The notes: generated by a model from the letters alone, not told the origin. A DNA stretch of 14,247 nucleotides from Nitratifractor sp. (GCA_015490055.1 WFYP01000173.1:1-14247), one strand, 5' to 3'; numbered from the stretch's first letter, positions 5,619-13,607 are shown. Translations and numbers: made by a program.

Positions 5619-7736
5619 ATGGATAGAAAATATATTACAAGAAATATAGTTTTAGATAGTGGAGATGCCGAAGAAAAAAGAGCCGAAATTAGAGACTATT
5701 TTAATACAACTTACGAACTTTATGAGAAGCTCTTTGAGCTTTTACTTAATGATGAAGCATTTTATCAACAGCCAGAACCTTTAAGGCATCCGTTAATTTT
5801 CTACTTCGGTCATACGGCTACATTTTTTATAAACAAGCTGAATGTATCTAAACTATACACCAAGCGAGTAGATGAATATCTTGAATCTATCTTTGCAGTT
5901 GGTGTGGACGAGATGAGTTGGGATGATTTAAACCCCAACAATTATAAATGGCCAAAGATTAGCGAAGTAAAAGAGTATAGAGCAAAAGTAAAGAAAATTG
6001 TAAACGAACTTATAGATAGCATGTATATATCTTTACCAATAGGCTGGGATAGCCCATGGTGGATTATCTTAATGGGAATAGAGCACGAGAGAATACATAT
6101 AGAGACTTCGAGCGTACTTTTAAGACAGCTTGATTTAAAGTTTTTAAAGCAAGAGAGCGAACTTTGGAATATTTGTGATAGTTTTAGCACAACTAAGTAT
6201 CCACAAAATGAGTTAATTGAGGTAGAAGCAAAGCGAATTGTTTTAGGGCGAGATAGAGAGCACACTTTAGTTTATGGCTGGGATAACGAGTTTGGAACAC
6301 AAACAATAAATGTAAGCGAGTTTAAGGCTTCTAAACAGTTAGTGAGCAATGGAGAATTTTTAGAATTTGTGCAAGATAGTGGCTACGAGAGTGATGAATT
6401 TTGGGAAGAAGAGGGGTTAGAGTGGAGGCGTTTTACAAATGCAAAACATCCAACTTTTTGGATAGAGAGGGATGATAAATTTTACTATCGTGCCTTAAAT
6501 AAAGAGTTGCCTCTGCCACTTAACTTTCCAGTAGATATAAATTACCACGAAGCAAAGGCATTTTGTAATTGGAAGAGTGCAAAAGATGGGCTAAATTATG
6601 ACTTGCCAACCGAAGCACAATGGCACGCCATTTGGCAAGAGAGTAGCTTAAAAGATGAACCAGAGTGGGAGAGACCAGTAAATGCTAATATAAACTTAGA
6701 GTACTTTGCCTCTGCCTGTGAGGTAGATAGGTTTAAGCATGGTAAATTTTACGATGTTATAGGCAATGTGTGGCAGTGGACAAATACGCCTATATATCCT
6801 TTTGATGGATTTAAAGTTCACGATGTTTACGATGATTTCTCTGTGCCTACATTTGATAATAGACACAATATTATTAAAGGTGGTTCGTTTATTGCAACTG
6901 GCAACGAAGCACTAGTGCAGAGTCGCTACGCCTTTAGACGCCACTTTTTCCAACACGCTGGCTTTCGGTATGTAGTAAGCGAGAAAGCTGATAGTGTGGT
7001 AAATGATGTTTACGAAAGCGATAAATCGATTAGCCAATATATTGAGTTTCACTATGGCAATGAGTACTTTGGCGTTGCTAACTTCCCTGCAACTATGGCT
7101 AAAAAGGCTTTAGAGTACACTCAAAATAGAGACAAAGCTCTCGATATCGGCTGTTCTGTTGGTAGGGCTTCGTTTGAGTTAGCAAAAGAGTTTAACGAAG
7201 TTTGGGGCTTAGACTTTAGTGCACGGTTTATTAAAGTTGGCGTAGAGCTTCAAGAGAGCGGAAAAGTGCTTTATGAAATACCTAAAGAGGGCGAAATAAC
7301 AGAAAAAAAAGAGTTTGAATTAAGCTCGATTGGTGTTAGCAAAGAGCTAACAAGTAAGTGTAAATTCTACCAAGCAGATGCTAGTAACTTAAAACCAATT
7401 TATAGTGGATATGATTTAGTCTTAGCCTTAAACCTGCTCGATAGACTTTATGAGCCAATGAAGTTTTTAAACGATATTAAGAACCGAATAAATAGTGGCG
7501 GTATCTTTGTTTTAGCTTCGCCATATAATTGGAGCGAAGAGTTTACGCCCAAAGAGCGATGGCTTGGTGGATACTACAAAAATGGCGTAGCAGTAGAGAC
7601 AGCAGATGCACTGAAAGAGATTCTAAGTAGTGATTTTGAGCTTATAGATGAGTTTGAGCAAGAGTTTGTAATTCGAGAAAAGGCAAAAAATTACCAACAC
7701 TCAATTAGTAGTGTGCAGGTATGGAGAAAACTATAA
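5619..7736 (+). CDS. ovoA: 5-histidylcysteine sulfoxide synthase / 4-mercaptohistidine N-methyltransferase OvoA
   Basis: The 705-residue protein makes the first and last steps of ovothiol A synthesis: iron- and O2-dependent joining of cysteine to histidine, and later SAM-dependent N-methylation of the thiohistidine ring. Three parts are visible. The first is a DinB-like N-terminus with FGHTATFF (His65) and EHERIHIE, giving the HxxxHxE iron motif (His156, His160, Glu162). The second is an FGE-sulfatase-type domain at about 200-455, with DLPTEAQWHAIW, the signature CEVDRFKHGKFYDVIGNVWQW, and KGGSFIATGNE. The third is a C-terminal Rossmann methyltransferase with ALDIGCSVGRASFELA and GLDFSARFI. 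The fused methyltransferase separates OvoA from ergothioneine synthase EgtB. Length matches known OvoA (about 700). ATG 5619 has a ribosome site at 5608-5613; a longer frame from 5580 would overlap the -10 box. The adjacent PLP lyase completes the pathway. Confidence 0.93.
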   Translation: MDRKYITRNIVLDSGDAEEKRAEIRDYFNTTYELYEKLFELLLNDEAFYQQPEPLRHPLIFYFGHTATFFINKLNVSKLYTKRVDEYLESIFAVGVDEMSWDDLNPNNYKWPKISEVKEYRAKVKKIVNELIDSMYISLPIGWDSPWWIILMGIEHERIHIETSSVLLRQLDLKFLKQESELWNICDSFSTTKYPQNELIEVEAKRIVLGRDREHTLVYGWDNEFGTQTINVSEFKASKQLVSNGEFLEFVQDSGYESDEFWEEEGLEWRRFTNAKHPTFWIERDDKFYYRALNKELPLPLNFPVDINYHEAKAFCNWKSAKDGLNYDLPTEAQWHAIWQESSLKDEPEWERPVNANINLEYFASACEVDRFKHGKFYDVIGNVWQWTNTPIYPFDGFKVHDVYDDFSVPTFDNRHNIIKGGSFIATGNEALVQSRYAFRRHFFQHAGFRYVVSEKADSVVNDVYESDKSISQYIEFHYGNEYFGVANFPATMAKKALEYTQNRDKALDIGCSVGRASFELAKEFNEVWGLDFSARFIKVGVELQESGKVLYEIPKEGEITEKKEFELSSIGVSKELTSKCKFYQADASNLKPIYSGYDLVLALNLLDRLYEPMKFLNDIKNRINSGGIFVLASPYNWSEEFTPKERWLGGYYKNGVAVETADALKEILSSDFELIDEFEQEFVIREKAKNYQHSISSVQVWRKL

Positions 7737-7743
7737 TTTGTAG

Positions 7744-7764
7744 GGGTAAGTCTTGTGCTTACCC
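7744..7764. repeat. 7-bp hairpin between ovoA and ovoB
   Basis: GGGTAAG (7744-7750) pairs with CTTACCC (7758-7764) around the 7-base loop TCTTGTG. It sits 8 bases after the ovoA stop and before the ovoB ribosome site AAGGAG (7776-7781). It could set relative expression or protect the ovoA message, or be a dispersed short repeat; there is no T-tract, so full termination is unlikely. Confidence 0.5.
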
Positions 7765-7786
7765 AATATCTATTTAAGGAGAAGAG

Positions 7787-8887
7787 ATGGTAGAGTTTGT
7801 AGATAGAAGTAATAGCGATAACGAGAAGTGGGGTGGCTTAAAGAAATATTTTGGGCGAGATGATATATTGGCGTTTTGGGTTGCCGATATGGATTTTGCA
7901 ACGCCTCTTGGGGTGCAGAAAGCTTTGAAAAAAGAGCTATCTAAAAAGGCTTTTGGGTACGAAGAGATAGGGGATGATTTTTACGAAGCAGTTATCAACT
8001 GGTATAAAAAGCGACATAATACTGTGGTAGAGAAAGAGTGGATTGTACCTATACCTTCAGTTGTTTCGGCTTTGAATATTTCGGCTAAGCTTTGGGGAGA
8101 TAATGGAGTACTAATTCAGCCACCAGTTTATGAAAAGTTTAATAAAGCAATTAAGTTAAATGGTGTTAAAAAGGTTAGTAGCCCTTTGCTTAAAGATAAT
8201 GGTAAATACAAAATTGCTTATCCATTGCCAAAGGCTAGTGTGGCACTCTTTTGCTCGCCTCAAAACCCAACAGGTAGAGTTTGGGATAAAGAGGAGCTAG
8301 AAGCGTTTGCTAAAGAGGCAAAAGAGCAAGATATGATAGTAGTAAGCGATGAGATACATAGCGATATTGTCTATAGTAAAACACACCACCCATTTATAAA
8401 CTTTTACGATAAAACGGTACTAATTACCGCAGTAAACAAAACTTTTAATGTAGCAAAGTTTGGCGGTGGGTATGCGATTATTCCAAACGAAGAACTTAGA
8501 GCTAAGTTTAAAGGCTTTTTAGAGAGTCTTCACTTAAGCCTTAGCCTAACATCTGCGAAGATTTTAGAGGCAGCCTATAAAGAAGAGGCTTGGGTAGATG
8601 AGCTTATAGAAGTGTTAGAGCAAAATATAGAGTATATCGATAAACATTTAACCCCAAAAATCAGACGCTCTCGCCCTGAAGGAACATATTTGATGTGGTT
8701 AGATTTTAGTGAATTTGGCTTAAGTGACAGGGAGCTTAGAGAGAAGATGGTAAACGAAGCTAAATTAGCACTAAATAGCGGAACAAACTATGGCAAAGAG
8801 GGGCATCAATATATGCGTTTTAATTTTGCAACAAGTTTAGAGCTTGTAAAAGAGGCGGTTGATAGAATAAATAGAGTGTTTGGATAA
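7787..8887 (+). CDS. ovoB: PLP-dependent MalY/PatB-type C-S lyase, probable OvoB
   Basis: A 366-residue fold-type I PLP enzyme of the MalY/PatB (cystathionine beta-lyase-like) group. Motifs are the N-terminal ILAFWVADMDFATP (27-40), GYEEIGDDFYEAVINWY, SPQNPTGRVW (157-166), SDEIHSDI with Asp188 for the pyridine nitrogen, VNKTFN with Lys218 as the likely Schiff-base lysine, and YMRFNFATS near the end with the carboxylate-binding Arg. Placed 50 bases after ovoA in the same direction, it most likely cleaves the C-S bond of 5-histidylcysteine sulfoxide to release 5-thiohistidine (the OvoB reaction) before OvoA methylates it. AAGGAG at 7776-7781 fixes the start. Taken alone it could be annotated as a cystathionine beta-lyase; the neighbour makes OvoB more likely. 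Its stop is only three bases from the stop of the convergent transporter gene. Confidence 0.85.
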   Translation: MVEFVDRSNSDNEKWGGLKKYFGRDDILAFWVADMDFATPLGVQKALKKELSKKAFGYEEIGDDFYEAVINWYKKRHNTVVEKEWIVPIPSVVSALNISAKLWGDNGVLIQPPVYEKFNKAIKLNGVKKVSSPLLKDNGKYKIAYPLPKASVALFCSPQNPTGRVWDKEELEAFAKEAKEQDMIVVSDEIHSDIVYSKTHHPFINFYDKTVLITAVNKTFNVAKFGGGYAIIPNEELRAKFKGFLESLHLSLSLTSAKILEAAYKEEAWVDELIEVLEQNIEYIDKHLTPKIRRSRPEGTYLMWLDFSEFGLSDRELREKMVNEAKLALNSGTNYGKEGHQYMRFNFATSLELVKEAVDRINRVFG

Positions 8888-8890
8888 AGA

Positions 8891-9760
8891 TTACCTCTTC
8901 TGAGCAATATATAAGCCGATTAAAATTAAAACTCCGCCTATTAGCATTTTGGGTGTTAAAGTTTCGCCTAAAAGGCTTATTCCTGCTATTGCGGTTATTA
9001 GCGGCACTAAATAGATGTAATTGCTTGCACTTATGGAGCCGATACGCTCTATGCCTTGTTGCCAAAGTATAAATGCTAATCCAGAGCTAAATAGTCCTAA
9101 AAAGGCGATATTTAGCCAAACAGTTTTTATGCTTAAAGCCTCTATATTAAAGCTTTTGCCACTAAAATAAAAGTAAATTCCCATTAAAATTAAACCATAA
9201 AAGAAACTCTTTCTTGCAATAACAATATAGTGGTAACCTTTGGGTGCCAGTTTTAGAGCAACAGAATAGAGAGCAAATATAATGGCAGCTAATAGTGCTA
9301 ATAAATCACCCTTTAATCGGAGTTGAAATTTTGAGCCATCTAATAGTATTAAAGCAATTCCTAAAATAGCAACCAAAAAGCCTACTATGGTGTACTTATT
9401 TAGACTCTCATCTTTTGTTAAAAAGTGGGCAGTAATGGCAGTAAATAGTGGAATCGCTCCCATATATAAGCCTACATTTGTAGCTTGGGTGTACTTTAGG
9501 GCGAAATTTTCTAATAAAAAGTAGATAAAAATACCTAAAAAGCCCAAAATAAAAAAGCTAAATTCATCTTTTACAGAATTTGGCAAAATTTGCTTTGGGT
9601 AGATAATTAAAAGCAAAATATAAGCAATAGAAAAACGGAGTATCATATTCTCTATTGGGCTAATATATGCAAGCAGAGCTTTATTGCTAACAAAAGCTAC
9701 ACTCCAAATTGCAATAGTTATAAACGAAAATATGTGTCCAAGTATCAGTCTTTTTTGCAT
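8891..9760 (-). CDS. EamA/DMT-family transporter
   Basis: A 289-residue protein of about ten hydrophobic helices forming two EamA repeats, typical of drug/metabolite exporters. It starts MQKRLILGHIFSFITIAIWS, has the first-repeat features AYISPIENMILRFSIAYILL and TQATNVGLYMGAIPLFTAI, and the second-repeat signature SASNYIYLVPLITAIAGISLLGE followed by the terminal helix. Length and layout match full-length members. The substrate cannot be read from sequence; relatives move amino acids, purines or other metabolites. It converges on ovoB with a three-base gap and diverges from the racemase-like gene. No ribosome site is visible upstream of the start; instead a TACAAT -10 box lies five bases before the ATG, so the message may be leaderless. 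Export of ovothiol or an amino acid is a guess from position only. Confidence 0.85.
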   Translation of the reverse strand: MQKRLILGHIFSFITIAIWSVAFVSNKALLAYISPIENMILRFSIAYILLLIIYPKQILPNSVKDEFSFFILGFLGIFIYFLLENFALKYTQATNVGLYMGAIPLFTAITAHFLTKDESLNKYTIVGFLVAILGIALILLDGSKFQLRLKGDLLALLAAIIFALYSVALKLAPKGYHYIVIARKSFFYGLILMGIYFYFSGKSFNIEALSIKTVWLNIAFLGLFSSGLAFILWQQGIERIGSISASNYIYLVPLITAIAGISLLGETLTPKMLIGGVLILIGLYIAQKR

Positions 9761-9771
9761 ATAATATTGTA
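9760..9771. promoter_or_regulatory. Back-to-back divergent -10 boxes
   Basis: TATAAT at 9760-9765 on the + strand abuts ATTGTA at 9766-9771, which reads TACAAT on the - strand. The first would start the racemase-like transcript near 9772, with ribosome site AAGGA at 9783-9787. The second would start the transporter transcript at or beside its ATG (9760-9758). With only 32 bp between the two start codons, the two promoters must overlap and probably cannot be used at once. Confidence 0.5.
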
Positions 9772-9792
9772 GCGAAAAAAATAAGGAATAAG

Positions 9793-10479
9793 ATGAAAAC
9801 AGTAGGCTTACTAGGCGGTATGAGTTGGGAGAGTTCGCTATTTTACTATAAAGCGATAAACGAAGGTGTAAAGGCTAAGCTAGGTGGTCTGCATTCGGCT
9901 AAAATTGCAATGGTGAGTGTTGATTTTGAAGAGATAGAGAAGTTACAACACGCAGGCGATTGGCAAAAACTTGGTGAAATTTTAGCCAAAGAGGCAAGCA
10001 ATATTGAGCGAGCAGGGGCAGATTTCCTACTAATTTGTACCAACACAATGCACAAAGTAGCTCCGCAAGTGCAGAATGCAATAGATATACCACTTATTCA
10101 CATAGCCGACGCAACGGCTAAAGCGTTAATTAAAGATGGTATTAAGAAAGTTGGTTTACTTGGAACTGCTTTTACAATGGAGCAAGATTTCTACAAGAGC
10201 AGACTGCAAGAACACGGCTTAGAGGTTTTAATACCAAATGAACAAGAGAGAGAACTTGTACACAATATTATATACAATGAACTCTGCTTAGGCGAATGTA
10301 AAGTGGCATCAAAAGAGAAATATTTAAAAATTATAAACAAACTTGCAAAAGATGGAGCCGAAGGTGTAATTTTGGGCTGTACCGAGATTGGAATGTTGGT
10401 AAACAGTAGCGATACGGAGATAAAACTTTACGATACTACATACATTCACGCCCAAAGTGCAGTTGATTTTGCTTGCTAA
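9793..10479 (+). CDS. Aspartate/glutamate racemase-family protein
   Basis: A 228-residue cytoplasmic enzyme of the cofactor-independent Asp/Glu racemase family (RacX/YgeA-like). It begins MKTVGLLGGMSWESSLFYYK, the family N-terminus. It has both catalytic cysteines, in LLICTNTMH (Cys82) and in VILGCTEIG (Cys196), each on the expected side of the two-domain fold, plus the interdomain segment KKVGLLGTAFTMEQDFY. Members racemise aspartate, glutamate or a broader set of amino acids; the substrate cannot be fixed here. The ribosome site AAGGA (9783-9787) supports the start. It diverges from the EamA transporter with a shared promoter region, which hints at a metabolic link. The gene ends 47 bases before trkA and is probably separate from it. 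Confidence 0.85.
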   Translation: MKTVGLLGGMSWESSLFYYKAINEGVKAKLGGLHSAKIAMVSVDFEEIEKLQHAGDWQKLGEILAKEASNIERAGADFLLICTNTMHKVAPQVQNAIDIPLIHIADATAKALIKDGIKKVGLLGTAFTMEQDFYKSRLQEHGLEVLIPNEQERELVHNIIYNELCLGECKVASKEKYLKIINKLAKDGAEGVILGCTEIGMLVNSSDTEIKLYDTTYIHAQSAVDFAC

Positions 10480-10514
10480 TTGTAATATTTAATATTCGTT
10501 CAAACTTTTTGGAG

Positions 10515-10527
10515 TATAATTGCCAAA
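10515..10527 (+). promoter_or_regulatory. trkA -10 box, predicted start at the ATG
   Basis: A consensus TATAAT at 10515-10520 would place transcription at 10527, which is the A of the trkA start codon. The only purine-rich sequence is GGAG at 10511-10514, overlapping the upstream edge of the -10 box and 12 bases from the ATG, a long spacing. Either the mRNA is leaderless or it starts at an upstream promoter and uses this GGAG. No clear -35 element. Confidence 0.5.
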
Positions 10528-11843
10528 TGGACATTATAATAGCAGGTGCAGGGCATGTTGGATATGAATTAGCCAAAACCCTATCACCATACCACAATAT
10601 AGTAGTTATCGATAAAGATAGACTAGCACTAGAATCTATGCAAGAGGCGTTAGATATATTACCAGTTTTTGGTGATGTAGAAGACCCAGAAACATATAAA
10701 AAGCTTTTAGATAAAGAGATAGACCTCTTTATAGCGGTAACAGATATAGATGAAGCAAATTTAATATCGGTAATTATCGCAAGTGATACAATAAATGCAA
10801 AAACTACAATTATAAGGCTTAGAAATCACTTTTTTGCAAAAAGCTCTCTAATGCAAAAATTTGGAATTGACGAAGCTATATTTCCAATAGAGCTAACTTC
10901 TCAAAGTATTGTAAACTTACTAAAATATCCTAAAGCAAACAATATAAAAACATTTAAATATACCGATAAAAAGCTTATAAGTCTGCGTTTAACTAAGCTA
11001 GACGGACCTATTGGTATTGTACCAGAGGGATATGTAATTGTGGGTATAGAGAGAGGCTCAGAGTTTTTTATACCTAAAAAAGATGCCCAAATAGAACCAA
11101 ACGATTTAGTATATCTATTTGGAGATGATATAGATATTTTTAAATTTTGTAAAACTTATGGTGAAGATAGCTCTATACATAATGATAGAATTGCAATATT
11201 TGGAGCTAAAGAGTTAGGTGTATCTATTGCAAATGCTCTGCTTAAAGAGGATAAAGAGGTTAAATTAATAGACAAAGATTTAGAAGTTTGTAAAATTGCC
11301 GATGAAGAAATTGAAGGCAAAGCAACTGTACTTAATTGCAAATTTAGTACCAAAGAGTTATATGAACAAGAGGGCTTAAAACATGCCGATATAGTAATTG
11401 CTGCAACAAATGATGATGAGTACAATATTGTTAAATGCCTCGAAGCTAAAGAGCAAGGTGTAAAAAAGGTAATTGCAATAAATAGCGAATTGGAGCATTA
11501 CGAACTTATGCACTCTTTGGGTATTGTTGTTATTAGGGGTCCAAAAATAAGTGCATATAATGCAATTTTAGAGCGTATTCACTCTAGCTCTATTGTAGCC
11601 GAGAGAAACTTTTGTGGTGGGAAAGGGCGTATATATATGCATAAAGTTTTAGAAAACTCAAATATTATTGATAAAACAGTAAAATTACCTAAAGCAGAAG
11701 AAAATGTAGCAATATATTTAATTAGAGATGGTGAAATTTTAGAGTGTCAAGAGTCTTTAGCATGTGAAGCAGAAGATGTAATCGTAGCCTTTTGTAGCAA
11801 AGAGCATGAAGATACAATAAACAGATGGATACACAGCCTATAA
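10527..11843 (+). CDS. trkA: Trk potassium uptake regulator TrkA
   Basis: A 438-residue cytoplasmic, peripheral membrane protein that gates the TrkH potassium channel in response to bound nucleotide. It has the usual duplicated build, each half an RCK_N (NAD-binding) plus an RCK_C domain. The first half begins MDIIIAGAGHVGYELAKTL, with the glycine loop at 7-12 and acidic VVIDKD at 26-31. The second half starts at about 221 with RIAIFGAKELGVSIANALL and acidic VKLIDKD. In the second glycine loop the middle Gly is changed (GAKELG), as is common. RCK_C regions lie near 140-200 and 365-430. The ATG at 10527 is chosen because the Rossmann strand begins at residue 2; the same frame is open upstream to 10473, but that extension (MLIVIFNIRSNFLEYNCQ) would precede the promoter. 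It is followed by trkH after 14 bases. Confidence 0.93.
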   Translation: MDIIIAGAGHVGYELAKTLSPYHNIVVIDKDRLALESMQEALDILPVFGDVEDPETYKKLLDKEIDLFIAVTDIDEANLISVIIASDTINAKTTIIRLRNHFFAKSSLMQKFGIDEAIFPIELTSQSIVNLLKYPKANNIKTFKYTDKKLISLRLTKLDGPIGIVPEGYVIVGIERGSEFFIPKKDAQIEPNDLVYLFGDDIDIFKFCKTYGEDSSIHNDRIAIFGAKELGVSIANALLKEDKEVKLIDKDLEVCKIADEEIEGKATVLNCKFSTKELYEQEGLKHADIVIAATNDDEYNIVKCLEAKEQGVKKVIAINSELEHYELMHSLGIVVIRGPKISAYNAILERIHSSSIVAERNFCGGKGRIYMHKVLENSNIIDKTVKLPKAEENVAIYLIRDGEILECQESLACEAEDVIVAFCSKEHEDTINRWIHSL

Positions 11844-11857
11844 TATAAGAGGTACTA

Positions 11858-13297
11858 ATGTCTTACAAAAGCATATTAAAATTAATTAGTTTAATCAATG
11901 CAACTCTTGCTGCTTTTTTACTTTTAGAGTTAGCAGTCGCTATTATTTATGGTGAAGATTTTAAAGATTTGGCACTATTTATAGGGATATTTTTAAGTGC
12001 AGATTTGGCACTCTATTGGTATCTAAGAAATCAAAAGCTAAATCTCGGCATTAAAGAGAGTATTTTATCGGTTAATTTACTCTGGATTGTGCTTGGTATT
12101 GTTGGAGCAATTCCTCTATATATTTACACCAATGTTAGTTTTGCATCTGCATTTTTTGAAGCTATTAGTGGCTTTACAACAACAGGGGCAACTGTTTATA
12201 CCAATATAGAAGCTCTACCCCACTTTATACTTTTTCACCGCTCGCTAATGCATTGGATTGGTGGTATGGGAGTTATTGTTTTGGGGGTTGGATTGTTATC
12301 TATTATCAACCCAACAGGAAGCCTTAGCCTCTTTAAAGCAGAATCTACAGGTGTAACACTAGAGAAGCTTACTCCAAAAATTAAAAATACTGCCCTTATT
12401 TTATGGGGTGTCTATGCTGGGCTTACTTTTTTAGATATGCTGTTTCTAAAGCTATTTGGAATGAGTTGGTTCGATGCTATAAACCATGCATTCTCAACTA
12501 TTTCCACAGGTGGTTTCTCTACTAAAAACAGCTCTCTTGCTTACTTTAATAGTTATCCAATTTACTGGACTACAACTATATTTATGATGCTCTCTGGCGT
12601 AAACTTTTTAGCACATGTGAAGCTATTTTATAAAGATACAAGTGGTTACAAAAGCGAAGAATTTATATGGTATATTGGGGTATTTTTAGTACTTTCAACT
12701 ATATTAACACTTGTTCACTCAGGTATGGGTGTAGAGCTTGACTCTTCAGCTACACACTCATTTTTTACTATAGCATCAGTAATGACAACAACAGGCTTTG
12801 CTACGACCGACTACTCTTTATGGGGGCATATCTCTGTAGGAATAATTTTTATAGCTATGCTAATTGGTGGAAATACAGGCTCTACCGCTGGTGGTGTTAA
12901 AATTATTCGTTATCTTATTATCTTTAAAACCCTAATGGCAGAGTTAAAAAGAATTGTCCACCCAAGTGCCCATATCTCAATATATATCGACGCAAAAAAG
13001 TTAGGAAATGCCGTAATAACTTCGACATTTGGCTTCTTTTTTCTATATGTTTTAACCAATGTAGCATTAGCAATTTACATCTACGCCAGAGGTTACGATA
13101 CAATGACAGCAATCTCAGGAGCACTTGCCTTAGTAGGAAACATAGGACCAGGCTTCGGAGCAGTAGGACCAGCCAATAATTTCGCAGATTTTAGCGATAT
13201 AGACAAAATAATATTCTCAATAGGAATGATAATGGGTCGTTTAGAATTCTACACCGTTTTCGTACTAATGAGCCGTGAATTTTGGAAGAAGTTTTAA
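11858..13297 (+). CDS. trkH: Trk potassium transporter membrane subunit TrkH
   Basis: A 479-residue integral membrane protein, the K+-conducting subunit of the Trk system, with four M1-P-M2 repeats. The selectivity filters can be read in order: SGFTTTGATV (104-113), STISTGGFS (213-221), VMTTTGFAT (308-316) and NIGPGFG (428-434). The glycine-rich intramembrane gate loop is GGNTGSTAGGVKIIR (337-351). The Gly of each filter is present. Length agrees with bacterial TrkH (about 480). A ribosome site AGAGG (11848-11852) precedes the ATG. It lies 14 bases after trkA, giving a compact two-gene operon that carries both channel and gating ring. No truncation is seen; the C-terminus ends in REFWKKF, typical of the family. 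Confidence 0.95.
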   Translation: MSYKSILKLISLINATLAAFLLLELAVAIIYGEDFKDLALFIGIFLSADLALYWYLRNQKLNLGIKESILSVNLLWIVLGIVGAIPLYIYTNVSFASAFFEAISGFTTTGATVYTNIEALPHFILFHRSLMHWIGGMGVIVLGVGLLSIINPTGSLSLFKAESTGVTLEKLTPKIKNTALILWGVYAGLTFLDMLFLKLFGMSWFDAINHAFSTISTGGFSTKNSSLAYFNSYPIYWTTTIFMMLSGVNFLAHVKLFYKDTSGYKSEEFIWYIGVFLVLSTILTLVHSGMGVELDSSATHSFFTIASVMTTTGFATTDYSLWGHISVGIIFIAMLIGGNTGSTAGGVKIIRYLIIFKTLMAELKRIVHPSAHISIYIDAKKLGNAVITSTFGFFFLYVLTNVALAIYIYARGYDTMTAISGALALVGNIGPGFGAVGPANNFADFSDIDKIIFSIGMIMGRLEFYTVFVLMSREFWKKF

Positions 13298-13301
13298 TAT
13301 A

Positions 13302-13337
13302 TTGACACAGAACAGTAATTATGCTAAAATTAATACA
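13302..13337 (+). promoter_or_regulatory. Near-consensus sigma-70 promoter of the toxin-antitoxin pair
   Basis: TTGACA (13302-13307), a 17-base spacer, and TAAAAT (13325-13330) with an upstream TG (13322-13323). The predicted start is near 13337. Other promoters in this window have no recognisable TTGACA, except the TTGATA of the downstream gene, so this is the strongest -35/-10 pair here. Confidence 0.75.
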
Positions 13338-13368
13338 TAATAAAATATACATAAAAAAGGTTAGCATA
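13320..13368. promoter_or_regulatory. Spaced inverted repeat, candidate antitoxin operator
   Basis: TATGCTAA (13320-13327) overlaps the -10 element, and its exact reverse complement TTAGCATA (13361-13368) runs into the antitoxin start codon, 33 bases apart. Ribbon-helix-helix antitoxins usually repress their own promoter through such repeats. Alternatively the arms pair in DNA or in a longer read-through RNA. Binding is inferred. Confidence 0.4.
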
Positions 13369-13607
13369 TGGGAACAACAGTAAGAAAAAACTTTGTATTC
13401 GACAGACAAATTGCTATGCACCTTGAAGAGTTAGCTAAAAGTAGTAAAAAATCGATGACTACTTTAGTTCAAGAGATGATAGAAGAGCGATATAAACAGA
13501 TTAAAGCTAAAAAAAGATTAGAGGCATTTAATAGAATAAAAGGCTCTGCAACAGGGCTATTTACTGATGAATCTATACAATCCGTAAAGGCAAATCGTGA
13601 ATTATAA
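13368..13607 (+). CDS. Ribbon-helix-helix antitoxin
   Basis: A 79-residue protein. The N-terminus has a short strand (VRKNFVF, 5-11), then a helix (RQIAMHLEELAKSSKKS), a turn, and a second helix (MTTLVQEMIEERYKQI), which is the ribbon-helix-helix DNA-binding fold. The C-terminal part (GSATGLFTDESIQSVKANREL) is the kind of extended tail that wraps the toxin. AAAAAAGG at 13353-13360 is the ribosome site. The final 11 bases overlap the start of the PIN-domain gene, the usual antitoxin-first arrangement. It probably neutralises that protein and represses its own promoter. Specific family not assigned. Confidence 0.85.
   Translation: MGTTVRKNFVFDRQIAMHLEELAKSSKKSMTTLVQEMIEERYKQIKAKKRLEAFNRIKGSATGLFTDESIQSVKANREL

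Noticed and set aside
5619..7736. Ergothioneine synthase EgtB
   Set aside because: The fused C-terminal SAM methyltransferase and the OvoA-type FGE signature fit OvoA; no EgtD-type gene is next to it.
10473..10526. TrkA start at 10473 (overlapping the racemase gene)
   Set aside because: The 18 extra residues do not fit the TrkA N-terminus, which begins at the first Rossmann strand, and the -10 box sits inside this stretch.
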